Positions 1 to 14,292 of a stretch of DNA of 64,000 nt are shown here, in pieces. Origin of the DNA: Paramecium sonneborni (Eukaryota > Ciliophora > Oligohymenophorea > Peniculida > Parameciidae); the NCBI GenBank assembly GCA_905182985.1, contig CAJJDN010000007.1, positions 460,914-524,913 of the forward strand, read 5' to 3'. Every line of letters starts with the position of its first letter. The first letter of the stretch is position 1. The position numbers were made by a program, and so were the translations under genes. A model generated the notes under the pieces. That model searched no databases, was not told the origin of the DNA, and saw only the letters and a list, made by a program, of their open reading frames with translations.

Positions 1-7
1 AATACAT

Positions 8-1702
8 ATGAAAGAGGTTAAAGAATAGCACTATAGACATTTAGAATAAATAAAGCAACTTAATGAATAAAACTAATAACTAAAATTAAAATTGAATAAA
101 ACATTTCAACATGAAAAAAATTATACAACTAATAATAATAGCATTGATGATCATTAATATTTTTATTTTACAGATAATATTACTGGCTAGATGATCTATA
201 TTCCATTACTTTAGAATGTTTCTTTTATTTTTAAATAGGATGGCATACAAATTGAAGTTTAATAGTTGTAATAAACATTAAAATTATCAGCCAAAATAAA
301 TGATAAAATATTAAATGAATTTATAGAAATTTCTTAAATGCAAGATTTTTTATAGTATACTCAATACATCCATACATTACCATATCCAATAAAATATTTG
401 AATAATTTTAAGACATTTATACAATATTTGATAGTACCTTTCGTCTAAATAGTAACTGAGTAAAATGAGACAAAAATTGCCATATGGCCATAACCTTAAG
501 GATTATTATAAGAATAATAGATAATATTTCTTAAAGAAAATTGTTAATGGTGGTTTCATAGTATTGGACTCAAGTGGTTTAGAGTCACCATTTATTCTTA
601 AGCAGACTTTATCTTTTAAATAGATATACGATTTGACGAATTTACATTTTAATAATATTTTAAGCAAGAAAATTTAGATGAATATGAAATGTAAGAAAAA
701 GAAGAAATATTATAATATTTATCAAAATTAAATTAATAGTAAATATAAATCTTTGAGTCTTCTAAGAATTCAATTCATGATACTTATTATTTACCAAATG
801 TTTAGATTTTGGATAAATAAAAACTTATATCTCTTATTAATTAATAAATAAAATATATTGAATAATTTCTAAATTTATAGAATGTTAATTCAACATAGTA
901 AATAAGAAAGAATAACAATCTAGAAATTCAATTAATTTCAATACAATTTAATGAGAATAAATCATAAATTTAAGCAGTTATGTTTGAATAAGGAAAATGT
1001 ATGGTAAAATTAAGAAACTGTTACTAAAGTTATGCTCCATAGAATAAGTAAATTAATGCTGATGGGTTTTTTGAAATTACAAATTAATTTTTAAAATAAA
1101 GATATGGAATAACTTTTGAGAATTTGATTAGAAATGAAGATAAAATCTATTTCTATGAAAAACTGTTAGAATCATTTACTTTACAAACATTTTCAAAACC
1201 TTTTGAGTAGGATGATGATGAATTGTTCAAATAAAATGGAATTCTATTAAGAGAATTAAATTTTGGTGGAACGAATAAAATATTTTATGATTCAAATCAT
1301 TATAAAATTCCAATAAATTTTTCATTAATAGGTGCTAATGATATACCATAATTTGTTAGGATAGATCTTTATAATGAGGAATCAATTGAATAACACTGTA
1401 TACTACTTAATATAACTGAAGAATATTGGATTAGGCCAGTTGTAACTTAAGTTAAGGTATGAATATAAATTTAAATATAATAGTAGGAAAAAAAAAAAAA
1501 GTAATAGAAATATAATAAAGAATTCAAAGTTGCTGGTTAATACTATTTATCATAAATATTATAATAGTGTGGTTGGTTCATTTTGGAACATCATATTTAT
1601 ATGAATGATGATAAATAACTATATATTCAGAGACTTGATAATTAAATTGGGAAATTAGAATAATATATAAATATGAAATCAGTTTCTGAATTAACTAAAT
1701 GA
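8..1702 (+). CDS. Hypothetical protein, 555 aa, N-terminal coiled coil
   Basis: Function is not recognised. The frame opens at ATG 8 and stays free of TGA to the stop at 1700-1702, with one 27-nt GTATG...TAG intron at 1456-1482, which is a multiple of three, so the frame does not depend on it. The first 35 residues are Leu/Gln/Lys-rich with heptad spacing and look like a short coiled coil; the rest is a mixed, possibly globular sequence without a motif I know. A run of 13 A at 1488-1500 encodes a Lys cluster just after the intron and is a spot for sequencing error. The window starts 7 bases upstream, so the true start could lie further left. The next gene begins only 23 bases downstream. Confidence 0.6.
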
Positions 1703-1725
1703 TTGTTAAATGTTTAATAAATTAT

Positions 1726-3546
1726 ATGTAAAAAATTCTTAAATATCCATTTACACATTTGAATAAATAATAGCCATTTTTTACTAAAACAAAAATAGGA
1801 TTAGGTTTAGGAGCGGGTTTCTCATATATTCTGTATAGATAAGGGAGAGAAAGATATCAGTAAATGCATTTTTCGTCTATGTACAATCAGATTCCTGACA
1901 CTGAAGTAATTCACATATTTAAATAAGGCACTCACATAAGAATACTTTGGAGAAAAGAATTCTAATAAACTTACTTTATTCTAGAGAATAATATAAAGTT
2001 TAAGAAGAAAGATTAGATTTTTACATTTGTTGCTAAAATTTGCCCCTTTGGCTATTGCTTTACCATTTTCATTAATGTTTAAGTCTTTTTTATTTCCATA
2101 TTGGCTTAAATACTTAGTTTATACACTTTAATCTGCAGGTCCATTATGGATAAAATTAGGATAATGGGCTAGTCATAGAGGTGATATATTTGGGGAATAA
2201 ATTATTAAAGCTTTAGAATCATTAAGAGATGATACTCGTCCTCATTCTATAGAAAAGACTAATTAATAATTTGAGTAAGCTTTTAATAAGAAAATTAAAG
2301 ATGTTTTTGAAGAATTTGAAGATAAACCAATAGCTTCAGCTTCAATAGCTTAAGTTCATAGAGCAAAATTAAATGGAGAATATGTTGCTCTTAAAGTAAG
2401 ACATCCTGACATTATAGATAATTTAGTTATGGATATAAGAATTTTATATAAGATTGCTAATTTTTTTAGTGAAACATTAAAAATTAAATAGTTAGGAATG
2501 CCTATTACATTTGAAGAATTTTAAAAAACTCTTGTGAATTAGACAGATTTAAGATTTGAAGGTAGAAATTTAAAAGTTTTTTGTGAAAAATTTCATAATA
2601 ACCCTCATGTTGTATTTCCAAGACCTATTGAAGAATACATTTCAGCAGATATATTAACTGAAACATATGAGGATGCTATACCTTTAACATAATTTTTAAA
2701 GTAAGAAAGAACATAAGAACATTTATCATTAGCCAATTTAGGTCTGAAAGCATTTTATAAAATGTTAATATATGATAATTTTATTCATGCAGATTGTCAT
2801 GCAGGCAATATAATGGTAAGAATTAAAGATTTTCATACTCCTACTAATTTTAAAGAAAGAATATAATAAAAATTATGGAATCTTTAAGATTCTGTATATG
2901 AAATTGTAGATGATTTAATTGAGAAAGGTTTAACAAAAATAGCAGAATATTAGACATCTTAGACAATGGATTAAGGAAATGTATATTAATTAATTATATA
3001 TAGATGTTAAAATTAAAATAGGAAAAAAAATCAGATGAAAAATTGTTTCATTCATTTTTGAGAGGTTAAGGGGAAAAAAGAAAGGATGTTTAGATTATAT
3101 TTTTAGATCCAGGAATGGTAACAATTTTAAATAAAAGTGATCGTGCATCTTTTATAAAATTAGTAATGTTTGTAACATTGAGAAAACCTTATGAATGTGG
3201 AAGATTGATGTTGTAATTAGCCTAATACAATCAAAGATAGATTGAACAAAAAGTATAAGATAAATTTATGAAAGAAATGTAAGATTTATTTACAAATGTT
3301 TGTAAAGTCCCTTTAGCTTAAATGAATATAGGATAAGTTTTGAGATCAATGTTAGAAATTTTAAGAGCAAATGGAATGTCAATTGAAGGTCATTTCGCAG
3401 CACTTCTAACAAATATGATTGTATTAGAAGGTTTGGCAAAAGATTTAGATCCAGATTTAAACATAGTAGCAAAAGCAGCATCTTTTATAATTCATATAAG
3501 AACAATAGATAAAACTATTGATGAAATCATTTAATAAGCATTGTGA
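1726..3546 (+). CDS. ABC1/ADCK (UbiB/COQ8 family) atypical kinase, ADCK2-like, 592 aa
   Basis: This is an atypical protein kinase-like (PKL) family member; eukaryotic relatives sit in mitochondria or plastids and support coenzyme Q or lipid metabolism. Visible hallmarks, in order: a KLGQWASHRGD segment near residue 135 (the KxGQ motif), the Ala-rich loop ASIAQVHRA, the catalytic-lysine strand VALKVRHP, the catalytic loop HADCHAGN near residue 348, and LDPGM in the place of the DFG metal-binding motif. Two introns of 19 nt (1998-2016) and 23 nt (2981-3003) are inferred because each restores the conserved frame; spliced length is exactly 592 codons before TGA 3544-3546. The hydrophobic stretch before KLGQ (residues about 100-125) fits a membrane anchor. 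ADCK2 likeness rests on the WASxRxD context and is an inference. Confidence 0.88.
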
Positions 3547-3786
3547 AATTTAATTTTGTAATATTCAAAGAGTTTATTAGAATAAGATAATATTTATAAT
3601 AATCTATGTTCTTATTTTATATATTGAAGAATTAAAGATAATTTAATAAATCTAATTTTTACTATAAAGATTCGAAATTTAAATTAAATAATATAATATA
3701 TAATAAATTTATTATTCAGAAAATAGAAATATTTTATCAGAAAATGGACTATGTTTTATACTAAAGGAATTTAAATTTTTAATTTT

Positions 3787-6700
3787 ATGAATAGAAATTT
3801 AAGAAGCAATCGCGCCAAAAAAGAATAAATTTTAAAAAGAGATTAAATAATATTGTGCAAAGTAGAGACTGAATATAAATTATACAAAATAGTTGAAGAT
3901 TGGAATGAAAACGATCCAGAAATGAAAGTTTCTGAGATGATACCATTTGAAAAGAAAAAGAAAAATAAATAATAATATAAATGTAATGGTGAAACATCAA
4001 TATCATCTTTAACATAATGGTAAAATATGATTTATAACAATAGGATTGATGTTTAAGGAGTATCAATAATAGATGAAGAGGAAACAATATATGTTGTTGA
4101 TATGGAGATATACAAATAAAGTCAAAGAAGTTTAGTAAAGAATATAAAATAGTAAGTGAAATCATCATAAAAGTAATATGATGAAGATGATGAATCTAAT
4201 GATCCTCCAATAAAAAAAAAAAGAAAATCAACATAATAAAAAACATCATAAAAAACATAAGGAGATACTCAAATTAGTTAATATGAAGAAGAAGATTAAA
4301 GTGATTAAAGTTCATCAGCAGAAGCTGAACCAGTTCCAAAGAAATAAAGATAATCAAGAAAAACAGAAGAGAAAGATAAAAAGAAAGGAAAAAAAAGAAA
4401 GAGGAAAATGAATGAAAATCTAAAAAATCTAAAAAGCGTAAGTACATAATTTGAAGGAAGTGAAGATTAATTAATTGATTATGAAAGCACAAGAATGAAT
4501 AATAAGGAAATCATTAGAGCAGCAATAACAGGAAATTTAACTTTGATGGAGAATATTTTAACAAATAGATAAAGAATATCATAATTATATGATAGATGGG
4601 GACCAGAATATGATATTTCAATATTTGATATTCTATTTAAAAGATAAGATAAACAGTTACTTATATATTTCTTATAAAATTAACACAAAAGAGTTTATTT
4701 TCAAAGAGATTTACCTTGTTAATTAAAAGAAATAGATACTGGTTATAATAATAAATAAGCATATGGTGTTAAATTAAGAAAAGTTGCTTTAGGTAGAGGA
4801 AATAGAGAAGGTAATAATGCTTTTGTTTATGATTTAAATTATACTCATGATACTATTTCTGAATGTCGAAGATTATTGGAGATTGAAACAAATTGTGAAA
4901 TGTATGAATAGTTATTTATTTATCTTAAATAATCAAAATATGATCATTATTTAATTGATAATGTTGCTTTTGCAGTAAGATGTGGTAATATTAAATCTGC
5001 TAAGTTTTTGATTAAATATTCATTAACAAATAATTTAGATGGTTATGGATTTAATTATTTACATCACGATGTTTTAGATGATAATTTTAGTACTTACAAA
5101 TTAGATTAAATTAAAAAGATTTCAATTACTAAAAAAACTTAGAATGATTATTTAATAACTCCAATTCATTGTGCATGTATAAATCCCTCAGAAAATTGGT
5201 TAAAATATTTAATGGAATAAACAATGGAATATAATATATAAGATGAAAATGGAAGTAAACCAATTCATTATGCTGCTGTATCTTAAACATCAAATTGCTT
5301 AGAATATTTATTAGCTAATGGAGTTGATGCAAGAGAAGGAGATAAATTTTTAAATACTCCATTAATGTTAGCATCAAAATATGGTCGTTCTCATAATGTA
5401 AGATTGTTAACTAATACAAATCTAAAAGCAAAGAATAAAGAAGGAAATGCTGCAATTCATTTAGCAAGTATTAATGGACATGTTGAATGTGTTAAAATAT
5501 TGATTGAAAATGGTTTATTAATTAATTTTGCAGGTAAAAATAGATTGACTGCTTTACATTTAGCTGCTGCTTATAATCATTTAGAATTACTTGAATATTT
5601 ATTAGATGAAGGAGCAAGAATTAATGCTAAGGATAAATTTGGAAGAACACCTTTAATTATGGCTGCTAGAAATGGTAATTTAGCTATTTTATCTAAATTA
5701 CTTTATTATGGAGCAGATTTTAAAATTAGTGATTCATCAAAAAATAATGCAATTCATCATGCTGCAGCTTATGGATTCTTAGAATGTGTTTAAACTTTAA
5801 TAGAAGCTGGAGCTGATTAAAATGAATTTAATTCTTGGAAATTAAAACCTATGAATGTAGCTTAAGCTAAAAATCATTTTGGAATAGTTAAGGCATTATT
5901 GAAATATGAAAATACTGATGTTAATTGTATAGATGATGATGGTTTAACATTAGTTGCAGGACTTATTAAATAATTTGATCATTCATAAGAATAATTTGAA
6001 TTTATTAAGTATATAATCACTGAAAAAAAGGCTAATATTAATATTTAAGATAAATTTGGTAAAACATGTTTATAACACGCATTAACTTGCTCATTCTCTG
6101 ATTTATTAATTGATCTTATTTAATTATTAATTGATCATGGTGCTGATATTAATAGTTAAGATAAAGATGGTAGATCTAGTTTATTACATGCTATTAATGG
6201 AGCATAATCAGAAAACCAAAATAAATTAGTTAAATTATTAATTAAAAATGGAGCTAATATTAATTCTTAAGAAAAAGAAAATGGATTAACCCCATTTTCA
6301 TTATTGTTATAGAAAAAAAATTATAAATTATGTCTTGAACTTATATAAGAAAATTAAATAGATGTTAATATTGTTAATAGAGAAGATAAATCATTTCTAC
6401 ATATTTTAATCGAAAATCAATTCTTTTATGAAGACATTGCAATTCAATTGTTTTAAATCCTTTTAGATAAAATTAATCCACAATTAATAAATGAACCTGA
6501 TATTCATGGATATGTACCTCTATTAAAACTCATATAAATTTTTATGAGTTCTATTCATTAAAAAGTTTCATCAGAATTTTAAAACAATATTTAAAAAGCA
6601 AAAGATGAAATATGGTAAGATATTCTAAATGAGTATAACTAAAAATTTGGTAATGAAAAAGAAAAATAAGAGATATAATTAAAAGGAAATTTTAAAAAAT

Positions 6701-9700
6701 TTGAATAACGATTATCAGAATAAATTACTTAAGAATCTTTAATTAATACTACAAATCTAAGTAATTAAGAGTAATAGTAAACATTTATATTAAATGATTA
6801 GAATGTGTCATCTTTAGGTGTAAATCTTTTATTTTAACAATAACCATAACAACAACAGTTAGTATAAAATAATTTATTTAATCCTCCTCCTCAATAAGGC
6901 AGTCTATTTAATAATTTATAGAACTTAAATTAAGGATTTCCTCAACCAAAATCATTCAATATGTTTGGATAACCACAAGCTTCATTTAGCAATTACATAA
7001 ATAATGCGCCTTCAATCTAAGGATTCTATCCAGTTTAAAACTAAAATAATAATTTTGCATTTTCAAACTCTAATAAAACACCTGAAGAATTATTTTAAAT
7101 TGATATTTAGTAAAGGTTATCTAATTCAAATTGTAAATTTTTTTAATCTTATTTTTATTATGATAAGCTCTAATTGTAAATTGGTATAACACCTTAGAAA
7201 TAAACTGAAATAGAAATGAAAAGAGTTGAAGATGGATATTTTTATTAAAACTATATTTTTAAATTATTAAATCAATTAATTCAAAGAGGAGCTGATATAA
7301 ATTTATCTGTAATTATAAGTAAATAGTTTAGGAATCAGAATTTAAAATAAACTTAAAACTTTAGTAATATTTTTCATTTAGTATTTTAATAATTCCCAAG
7401 TATTTCTTTTGTAAAAGAATTATTGAAGATTTTTCCTTATGAAATGATAACAAAAATGGATGGTTTTGGTACTCCTTTGCATCATTTCTTTAAAAACTTT
7501 AATCCTAATTTAGAAATATTGTATAGAAATAATGAAACATCAAATTCATTTTTAGACTACTTAATAACATTAGGTTTAGATTTTAAAGAGAAAAATTGTA
7601 ATGGAGATACACCAACTTTATAGATTGCACTTAAATATAATTAGTCATGGCATTTTTTATTAAAGAAATTAATAAGTTTAGGAGGTTAAATAAATGATTG
7701 TAATAATTTTAATTAAGTACCTTTACATTAATTTGTAGAGAAAACAGATTTATAAGTAGTAAAGATTTATTTATCAGAATTTAAAGTAGATCCAAATTAT
7801 TAAGATCAAAAAGGAAGGACATCACTTCATTTTGCAATAAACTTTAGTAATCCAAATGCAAATGCAAGTTTTTAAATGGAATAATAATTAATAAAATTTG
7901 GAGCTAAGTGTGATATTAAGGATGTATATGGAAGAACTCCATTATTTTATTCATTTACAAAATTTAATGATCCTCGTTAAACAAAAGAGATTGATCCATT
8001 TGAATCAGTTTCATCTTTGTTAGCTTTTAAGGAATGTGATGTAAATGTATTAGATCGGTATTAAAGATCTCCATTACATTATGCAGCCTTAAGAGGAAGT
8101 GCAATTTCAGGTAGATATATGATAAAAATGGGAGCAATTGTCGATAGTCCAGATATTTATAATAATACACCAATTGCATATTCCTTTTTTTAACATTCTA
8201 ATTTTAGTACAATGTTGATTGATAATAAGGTAGATGTAAATAAAGTTATAAACATTCTCAGTCTATAGGAATTGACCTAATAGAAAGAAAAGTTTTATAG
8301 AGAAGAAATTAATAATGATCCAGAGATTGATAAATTAATGATTATTGAAGATGAATATGAAAGGGCTAAATTAACTGCCGAATAAAAATAATAATTAGAT
8401 TTAAGTGATGAATCTGACGAAGAATATGAAGATGATGAATAAGATGATGAAATTCAATCAGATTATGAATCTTTTTAGGATAATTAGGAAAAGAATGTAT
8501 TTTATTCAAGGAAAAGAGAAAAATAAAAATTATAATAAGCACCTCCTTCTTAATTTGTTAGAAGTTAAGCAGATAAGATTACATAAAGAGAAAGATTAAT
8601 TTAACAAAAATTGAGATAAAAACTAGATTAAGATTTAGATATTCCATAACATTTACATAATAATTTACCAACAGGATAATATAGTTATTTTTCATAAGCA
8701 ATTAAATTTGGATGGTAGGGTGTTGCTTATTTATTAATAAGTGATGGTTATGAATTTGTAAATGCTATTCAAGATTCCATTAATGCAAATTAATTCTAAT
8801 TAGTTTTGACTCTCTTAATGAAAGTAAAAAATGAAAAAGATTTATCAAAATTAAATTCGTAAGGTTAAAATTTATTCCATTTATTTGCAATATATTCTGC
8901 TTCAGTTGCATCAGATCTCAAATAAGAAATAGTAGAATAATTTGAATTAAAAAACATAAGTCCTTATGTTTAAGATGTTAATCTAAAATTACCTTTGCAT
9001 TATGCAATATCAAAAAATAATAATTCATTAGTTGAATATTTTCTATATAATAGAAATTGTGATCCAAATATAATGGATGATTCAGAAAATAATGCATTCA
9101 CATTACTCTTACAACGTAGTTACAGTTAAAGTTTTGATAGAATGATTCGAATTGGATTGAAAACTGATGTTAAATTTAAAATATTGAATACTAATAAATA
9201 CATTAAACCTTTTATGTATTTAGTTGATCATTTGAAAATATATGATGCTTGGACATTGTAATAATATGTAAATTATGGAGTTGATATTAATGAATAAAAT
9301 GATTAAGGTTAAACAGCATTAATTATTGCAATTAAAAATAACAATCTAGAATTTGTTAAATTTTTAATAAGATAACCAACATTCAATATTTCATAATAAT
9401 TAAGAGATAAAGATGGTAAAACTCCAATTCATCATGTTGTTTTACCTTTAGATTTTGGATCTTATGAAAATTTAGAAATGCTGCAACTTTTAATGAAAAT
9501 ATTTGATTATAATTAAACTGATAATAATGGATTAACTCCATTAGATTATGCATTAATTTTCGATGCTTAAGTTATGAAAGAAGAACTCTTAGCTAATAAT
9601 GCTTATCATACTAGAAGTTTGAGATAATAAAGAATGGCTACTTCTATAATTGCTACAGCATTATGGCCAGATCATGAAGTTGATTTTGAAGAAGATGCAT

Positions 9701-11397
9701 TAAAATTCTTAGAAAAGAAAAATATTTAAATTGAAGCTGAAATTGATAATAAATTAATTGTAGATTAATAAGCTAAAATTGCAAAAGGAGATCTAACTGT
9801 TTATGATGATCCTGATTATGGTCTTTGGTAATGTTTACTTTCTAAAGTTGATATTGTCAATAGAAACTTTCATAAAAATGTATTTTATAAGATGCAAATA
9901 TTGTTTGATAAAAATAGAAATAATTATATTCTTTTTACAAAATGGGGTCAAATAGGTGAAGAAGGACAGTTCTAAATGACTCCATTTGAAAATTTAGAAA
10001 CAACAATAAAAGAATATTGTAAAATATTTGCTGCAAAAACAGGTGGTAATAATTGGAAATTAATCAAATCTGGAGAAGAAGAATTCGATAAAAAACCAGA
10101 AAAATATTAACTAATAAAATGTTAAAATAATAAAAGCTATAAATCTCTTTTAGAACCTTTCGATTTAAGTGATAAATCACCATATCCTTAATGTAAATTA
10201 GATCCTAGCATTTTTTAAGTTGTTGAATAATTCTCTTAAGTTAAATTATATTAATAAGAATTATAAAACCATTAATTTGATACAGGATTTGTGCCTATTG
10301 AAAAACTAGACAAAAATACTATTTTAAAAGCTAAAGAAATCTTATTAGAACTCAAAGAGATTGTTTTAGAAGTCAATTTATATCAAAATTAATTAGATGT
10401 TGATTTAAAAAGACTATCGTAATATTATTCAGAAATTAATGATAAATCTGCAAGATATTATGAGATTATTCCTAAAACTTAAATGAGACATAATCTTTTA
10501 CCATTATTAGAAACTTAAGAAATAATAAATTAATAATTGCAATTATTAGAATTATTATTAAATGTTGAATAATCTATTAAAATATTACTTGCAGCAAATT
10601 ACAATCTAAATACTATTCATCCAATAACATATTGTTATAATGCATTGAATATTAAAATGCTAACATTAAGTTAATAGGATTTAGAATTTAAAATGATACA
10701 AACATATATTTACAGAACTCAAAGTGTACGCATAGCAAATATCTTTGCTATTGAAAGAAAAGGAGAAGCATAAAAATTTGAAAAATATAATTAAGGGTCA
10801 AGAATTCTCTTATGGCATGGATCCAAAATATCAAATTTTCTAAGTTTACTTACTTTAGGATTAAAAAGTAATTAATATTAATAAAATTAGTTGCACCTTC
10901 TTGGGCAGTCAATACAGGAGCAATGTTTGGAAAAGGAATATATTTTGCAGATTAATTTTCAAAGAGCTATAATTATACCTAAGATTATACTATCTATAAT
11001 AATTATGGTTATAATTCATATTAAAGAAATTAATATAATACCAATTAGTATTAAAAATATAGATATTTATTATTGTGTGAAGTAAGTTGTATGAATTAAA
11101 TTGAAGCATATAATGATCCATCTCAAAATCATTCACAATTTTATTGTATGATATTTAATTTATTTATTAGAACCTGAATATACTCTAAAAGCTGTTGGTT
11201 CAAAAGGTCCAGATCCTATTTCTTAAATAAAAATGCCTAATAGATGTGTTGTTCCTATCGGGTAAATTATTTCTAACACAATTCCACCTTAGTTGAAATA
11301 AAATAAAAAAGTTGATTTTTACACTCAAAATACTGAATACATCATTTATGATGAAAGTAGAGTTAAAATGAGATATTTAGTGTAAATTGAATAATGA
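3787..11397 (+). CDS. Giant ankyrin-repeat poly(ADP-ribose) polymerase with WGR domain, 2,520 aa
   Basis: Domains in order: a Lys/Glu-rich N-terminus (1-240), a long ankyrin array (about 245-1940) interrupted by a Gln/Asn/Phe-rich linker near 1000-1090 and an acidic segment near 1530-1570, a WGR domain (about 2000-2110, with the motif KWGQIGE), a helical PARP regulatory domain (about 2150-2300) and a PARP catalytic domain (about 2320-2520). The H-Y-E triad is complete: His in LLWHGS, Tyr in GKGIYFAD and Glu in NTEYIIY, which in characterised PARPs goes with chain-forming activity. Two introns near the 3' end (10868-10890, 23 nt; 11146-11170, 25 nt) restore the catalytic frame; otherwise the gene is one exon. 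WGR and regulatory domains suggest activation by nucleic-acid breaks; the ankyrins suggest tankyrase-like target binding. Start chosen as the first in-frame ATG. Confidence 0.9.
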
Positions 11398-11512
11398 TTT
11401 ATAATTATTTTTCATTATTATAAATGAAGATTATATTGAAGAAATCATAAACAAAGATAAGCAAAATGATTAAAAATCATAATTCTTAATTTATTAAGGT
11501 ATTTTAAACTCT

Positions 11513-13246
11513 TCACTTTATTTACAAAGATTTTCCCTTTAGAGCAATATTTAATGGTATCTCTGATTTATTATATTAAGAATAAGTTTAGAAAATAGGC
11601 CGATTGAAAGTTTTTCTGTAAGTAATACATTTTTCATTTCTCAAAAATCTAGGTGTACATAATTTACTATTACTTGGAGAGTGAGGATATAACTAAATAT
11701 TTATTAGTTGATGTACATCTGCTGAAGTTTTTAATAATGATGTTAATTTTTTTTAATTGACATCTAATTATTTATTTGATGAAGTTTTTATCAAATTTGT
11801 ATGTCTTCTCTTATGATTTCCAGACAAAACTTAAAATTTTTACAATTCACTCATCAAAGTTATTGGAAGATGATCACTATTATTCTTAGAATTGTATTTA
11901 GTACTCATTTCTGTTTAAAAAGGTTCTCTATAACTTGAATTAATCTTTTTTTAGTTTAGTTATAAATAAGGTGTTGATTTTGCATTAGATTCCATATTTT
12001 AAGATTTATTATATTTATCATTTGGAATGGCTAAATGTTATGATGAAGTATTTAATATTAAAATATGATTATTATGCAAATTTTGATGAAGATGTCTTTC
12101 TGATTTTACTTAAGTTTGTAAACTAAATTAATTGGAAAATTAAGTTTATTAAGAATCAATACTTGTTCTCATATTTTGATCCTTTTAAACATTTTATTTT
12201 TTATTAGATTTCAATTTTAATAATAATGGTAAATCATTAGAATTGTAAACTATAATTAATATTAAAATTACATGAAGTTTTTGAATAAGTAAATTTATTT
12301 TTATGAACTTTTGTAAATTCTAATTCTTCTTATGTTTATTCTTACACATCCTCTTTTATGGGATTTATGTGATTATTTTAGTTCTAAATTTAATTTTAAT
12401 TCTAATTCAATTAAATTAACTATAAGTATTATTAAAATTTTTCATATGTTGTTAATGAATTTTGCTATCATTAAGAAGCTTATTACCTAAATGGATTCTT
12501 ATAATTCATTTCTGCTAATTAAATAATTTAAATAGCTTATCATATCATTAAATTAAAATGGTATATATCCAAAATTACTTGATGATTCTACTTTTGAATT
12601 TTATCTAACTTCCTTAATTATGTTATAGAAAACTATTAGATTTTATATAATTATTTATACTTTTAGATGCATCTGCATCGATCACAGAATTTTTAAACTC
12701 ATCCCAATTTAATGCATCTAATTTATCATTTAAATAATACTATCTTTATCCTTATCGACTACTCTAAAAAAATCTTTTAGTTATTTTTCTGTAACACCAA
12801 ATCCATATTTTTAAAACATATCGTACATTTCTCCAATATCAATATTTTCTATTTCATTCAATAGTCATAATACTTGACTTATCTCTATCAAAGTTGATAA
12901 ATATTTTCTTTATTTCTTACTCTTACTTCATCTAATCAGGATATAAGAGATATTATTTTTTCACCTTATTAAAATGCCTACAATTATAAACTTGATTATT
13001 ACCTTCTTCTTAACCATGAATTTATATCATTTGTTTACATCTACGATCGAGAAGATTTTTCCAAAAAAGGATTGCTTTAATTCATTATTTATTAAAATAA
13101 TTTAGATTTTTACTTATTAATTTCATAATATCAAAATCAGAATTAATACCATCATCAAAAGTTGATTATCTGTTTCAACTTCAATAAATAACTTATTTAT
13201 TATATTTATATTTCAATCCAGTTTCAATTTTTGTATTATTACTCAT
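11513..13246 (-). CDS. EF-hand calcium-binding protein with long disordered tail, about 508 aa
   Basis: Two canonical EF-hand loops are visible after splicing: DRDKSKNIDIGE and DKDKDNALNWDE, about 35 residues apart, followed by a Ser/Asn/Gln-rich tail of some 350 residues. Each loop is interrupted by an intron (25 and 23 nt) whose removal creates the loop, which is strong support for the splicing. At least eight introns are needed (22-28 nt, plus a 39-nt one near the start); the total spliced length is then divisible by three. The first 60 codons are the weakest part because two introns there were chosen only to remove TGA codons. Unspliced, the gene looks like a frameshifted pseudogene. Partner and role are unknown; the layout resembles calcineurin-B-like/EF-hand regulatory proteins. 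Confidence 0.7.
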
Positions 13247-13426
13247 TTTATATATTATTATGAAAAAAGAAATTCCAATTATTTTCAATCCTAATTATTT
13301 ACTTCAACTCATTATTTGTCTTCATAAATTTTTGTTTTAATCAGTTATTTAATTTTAAAAAAATAAAAATGAATCAGAAATCAATTTTATCTTTTCAAAT
13401 ACTTGTTATAACTTTAACATTTTCAA

Positions 13427-13804
13427 ATGGCAATCTTAGATTTTTCTTTTTAACATAAAGTTTAATCAGATATTAAAGAAAATTTAAGTTAAGTGTAGAA
13501 AATTATTATTTACACTAAAACAAAAATCAAAGATTATAAAAGGAACTCTTAAATTATTTTAACAAGATATGATGCTTTATAATTAAACTAATATTTAATT
13601 AATATTTTATTTAGTGTAAGCAAACTCTTCTTAATCGGAATAATTTATTTCCTTCTTAATATAATGTATCAATTAGTTATTTATTAATTTACTCTATTAT
13701 GTTCCATATATTTAAATTTTGTCTCAACACTACTTTTCATCTACAAACTTTACAAATGCGAGTTTGATAAAAAACTAATCATATTCGCAACCAAATATAA
13801 ATGA
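13427..13804 (+). CDS. Small membrane protein, 125 aa, two predicted TM segments
   Basis: Single exon, ATG 13427 to TGA 13802-13804, lying in the 1-kb gap between two minus-strand genes. The first 70 residues are polar and Lys-rich; two hydrophobic stretches follow (about 72-92 and 95-113), ending in a short Lys-rich tail. An overlapping frame that begins upstream at 13370 also looks signal-peptide-like but stops early. No family is recognised. With only one stop codon in this code, open frames of this size can occur by chance, so confidence is moderate; the paired hydrophobic helices are the main reason to believe it. Confidence 0.45.
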
Positions 13805-14292
13805 CTCAAAATTTAGATTGATATTTATAAATTTGTTAAATAACTCATAATAAGAAATTTCGTATTTTATATATTAGAAATTTGTGAATATATTTTGAGT
13901 TGCGAATAATGAGAATCTTAATTTTCATTAATAATTATTTGGTCTAATTATTTATTTTAAGACCAATCAAATCAACAAGACCACAAACTTTATCTCTATA
14001 TTCTTTTTTAATTCTATTTTTTTCTCATCATTAAATTCTTGAAAAATCATCCAATGGCTTATATTTTATAATTTACTAATAAGAAATAACCAAATTGTAT
14101 AAATTCTAAGTTATCTTTCTCCTATATTATTTAAATTAATTATATTCTCATGAATAAAGATAAAAAATAATAAAGAATCCATAATTTAGATCTAATCAAA
14201 ATTAAATCTTTATTTCTTAATGTATAAATTATATTAATTAATTCAAAATAAAAATAGATATTTTTGATAAATTACTAAAATCATTTAAATTT
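13805..14292. other. Gap without an assigned gene
   Basis: AT-rich stretch between the small membrane-protein gene and the 3' end of the sorting nexin. Short minus-strand open stretches exist (about 13850-14010, Lys/Ile-rich, and a Met-initiated piece near 14145), but I could not join them with plausible introns, and they may be chance frames. No RNA gene or clear repeat seen. Confidence 0.4.

Noticed and set aside
11513..13246. Frameshifted EF-hand pseudogene
   Set aside because: Every apparent frameshift coincides with a GT...AG stretch of 22-39 nt, and removing them rebuilds canonical calcium loops.
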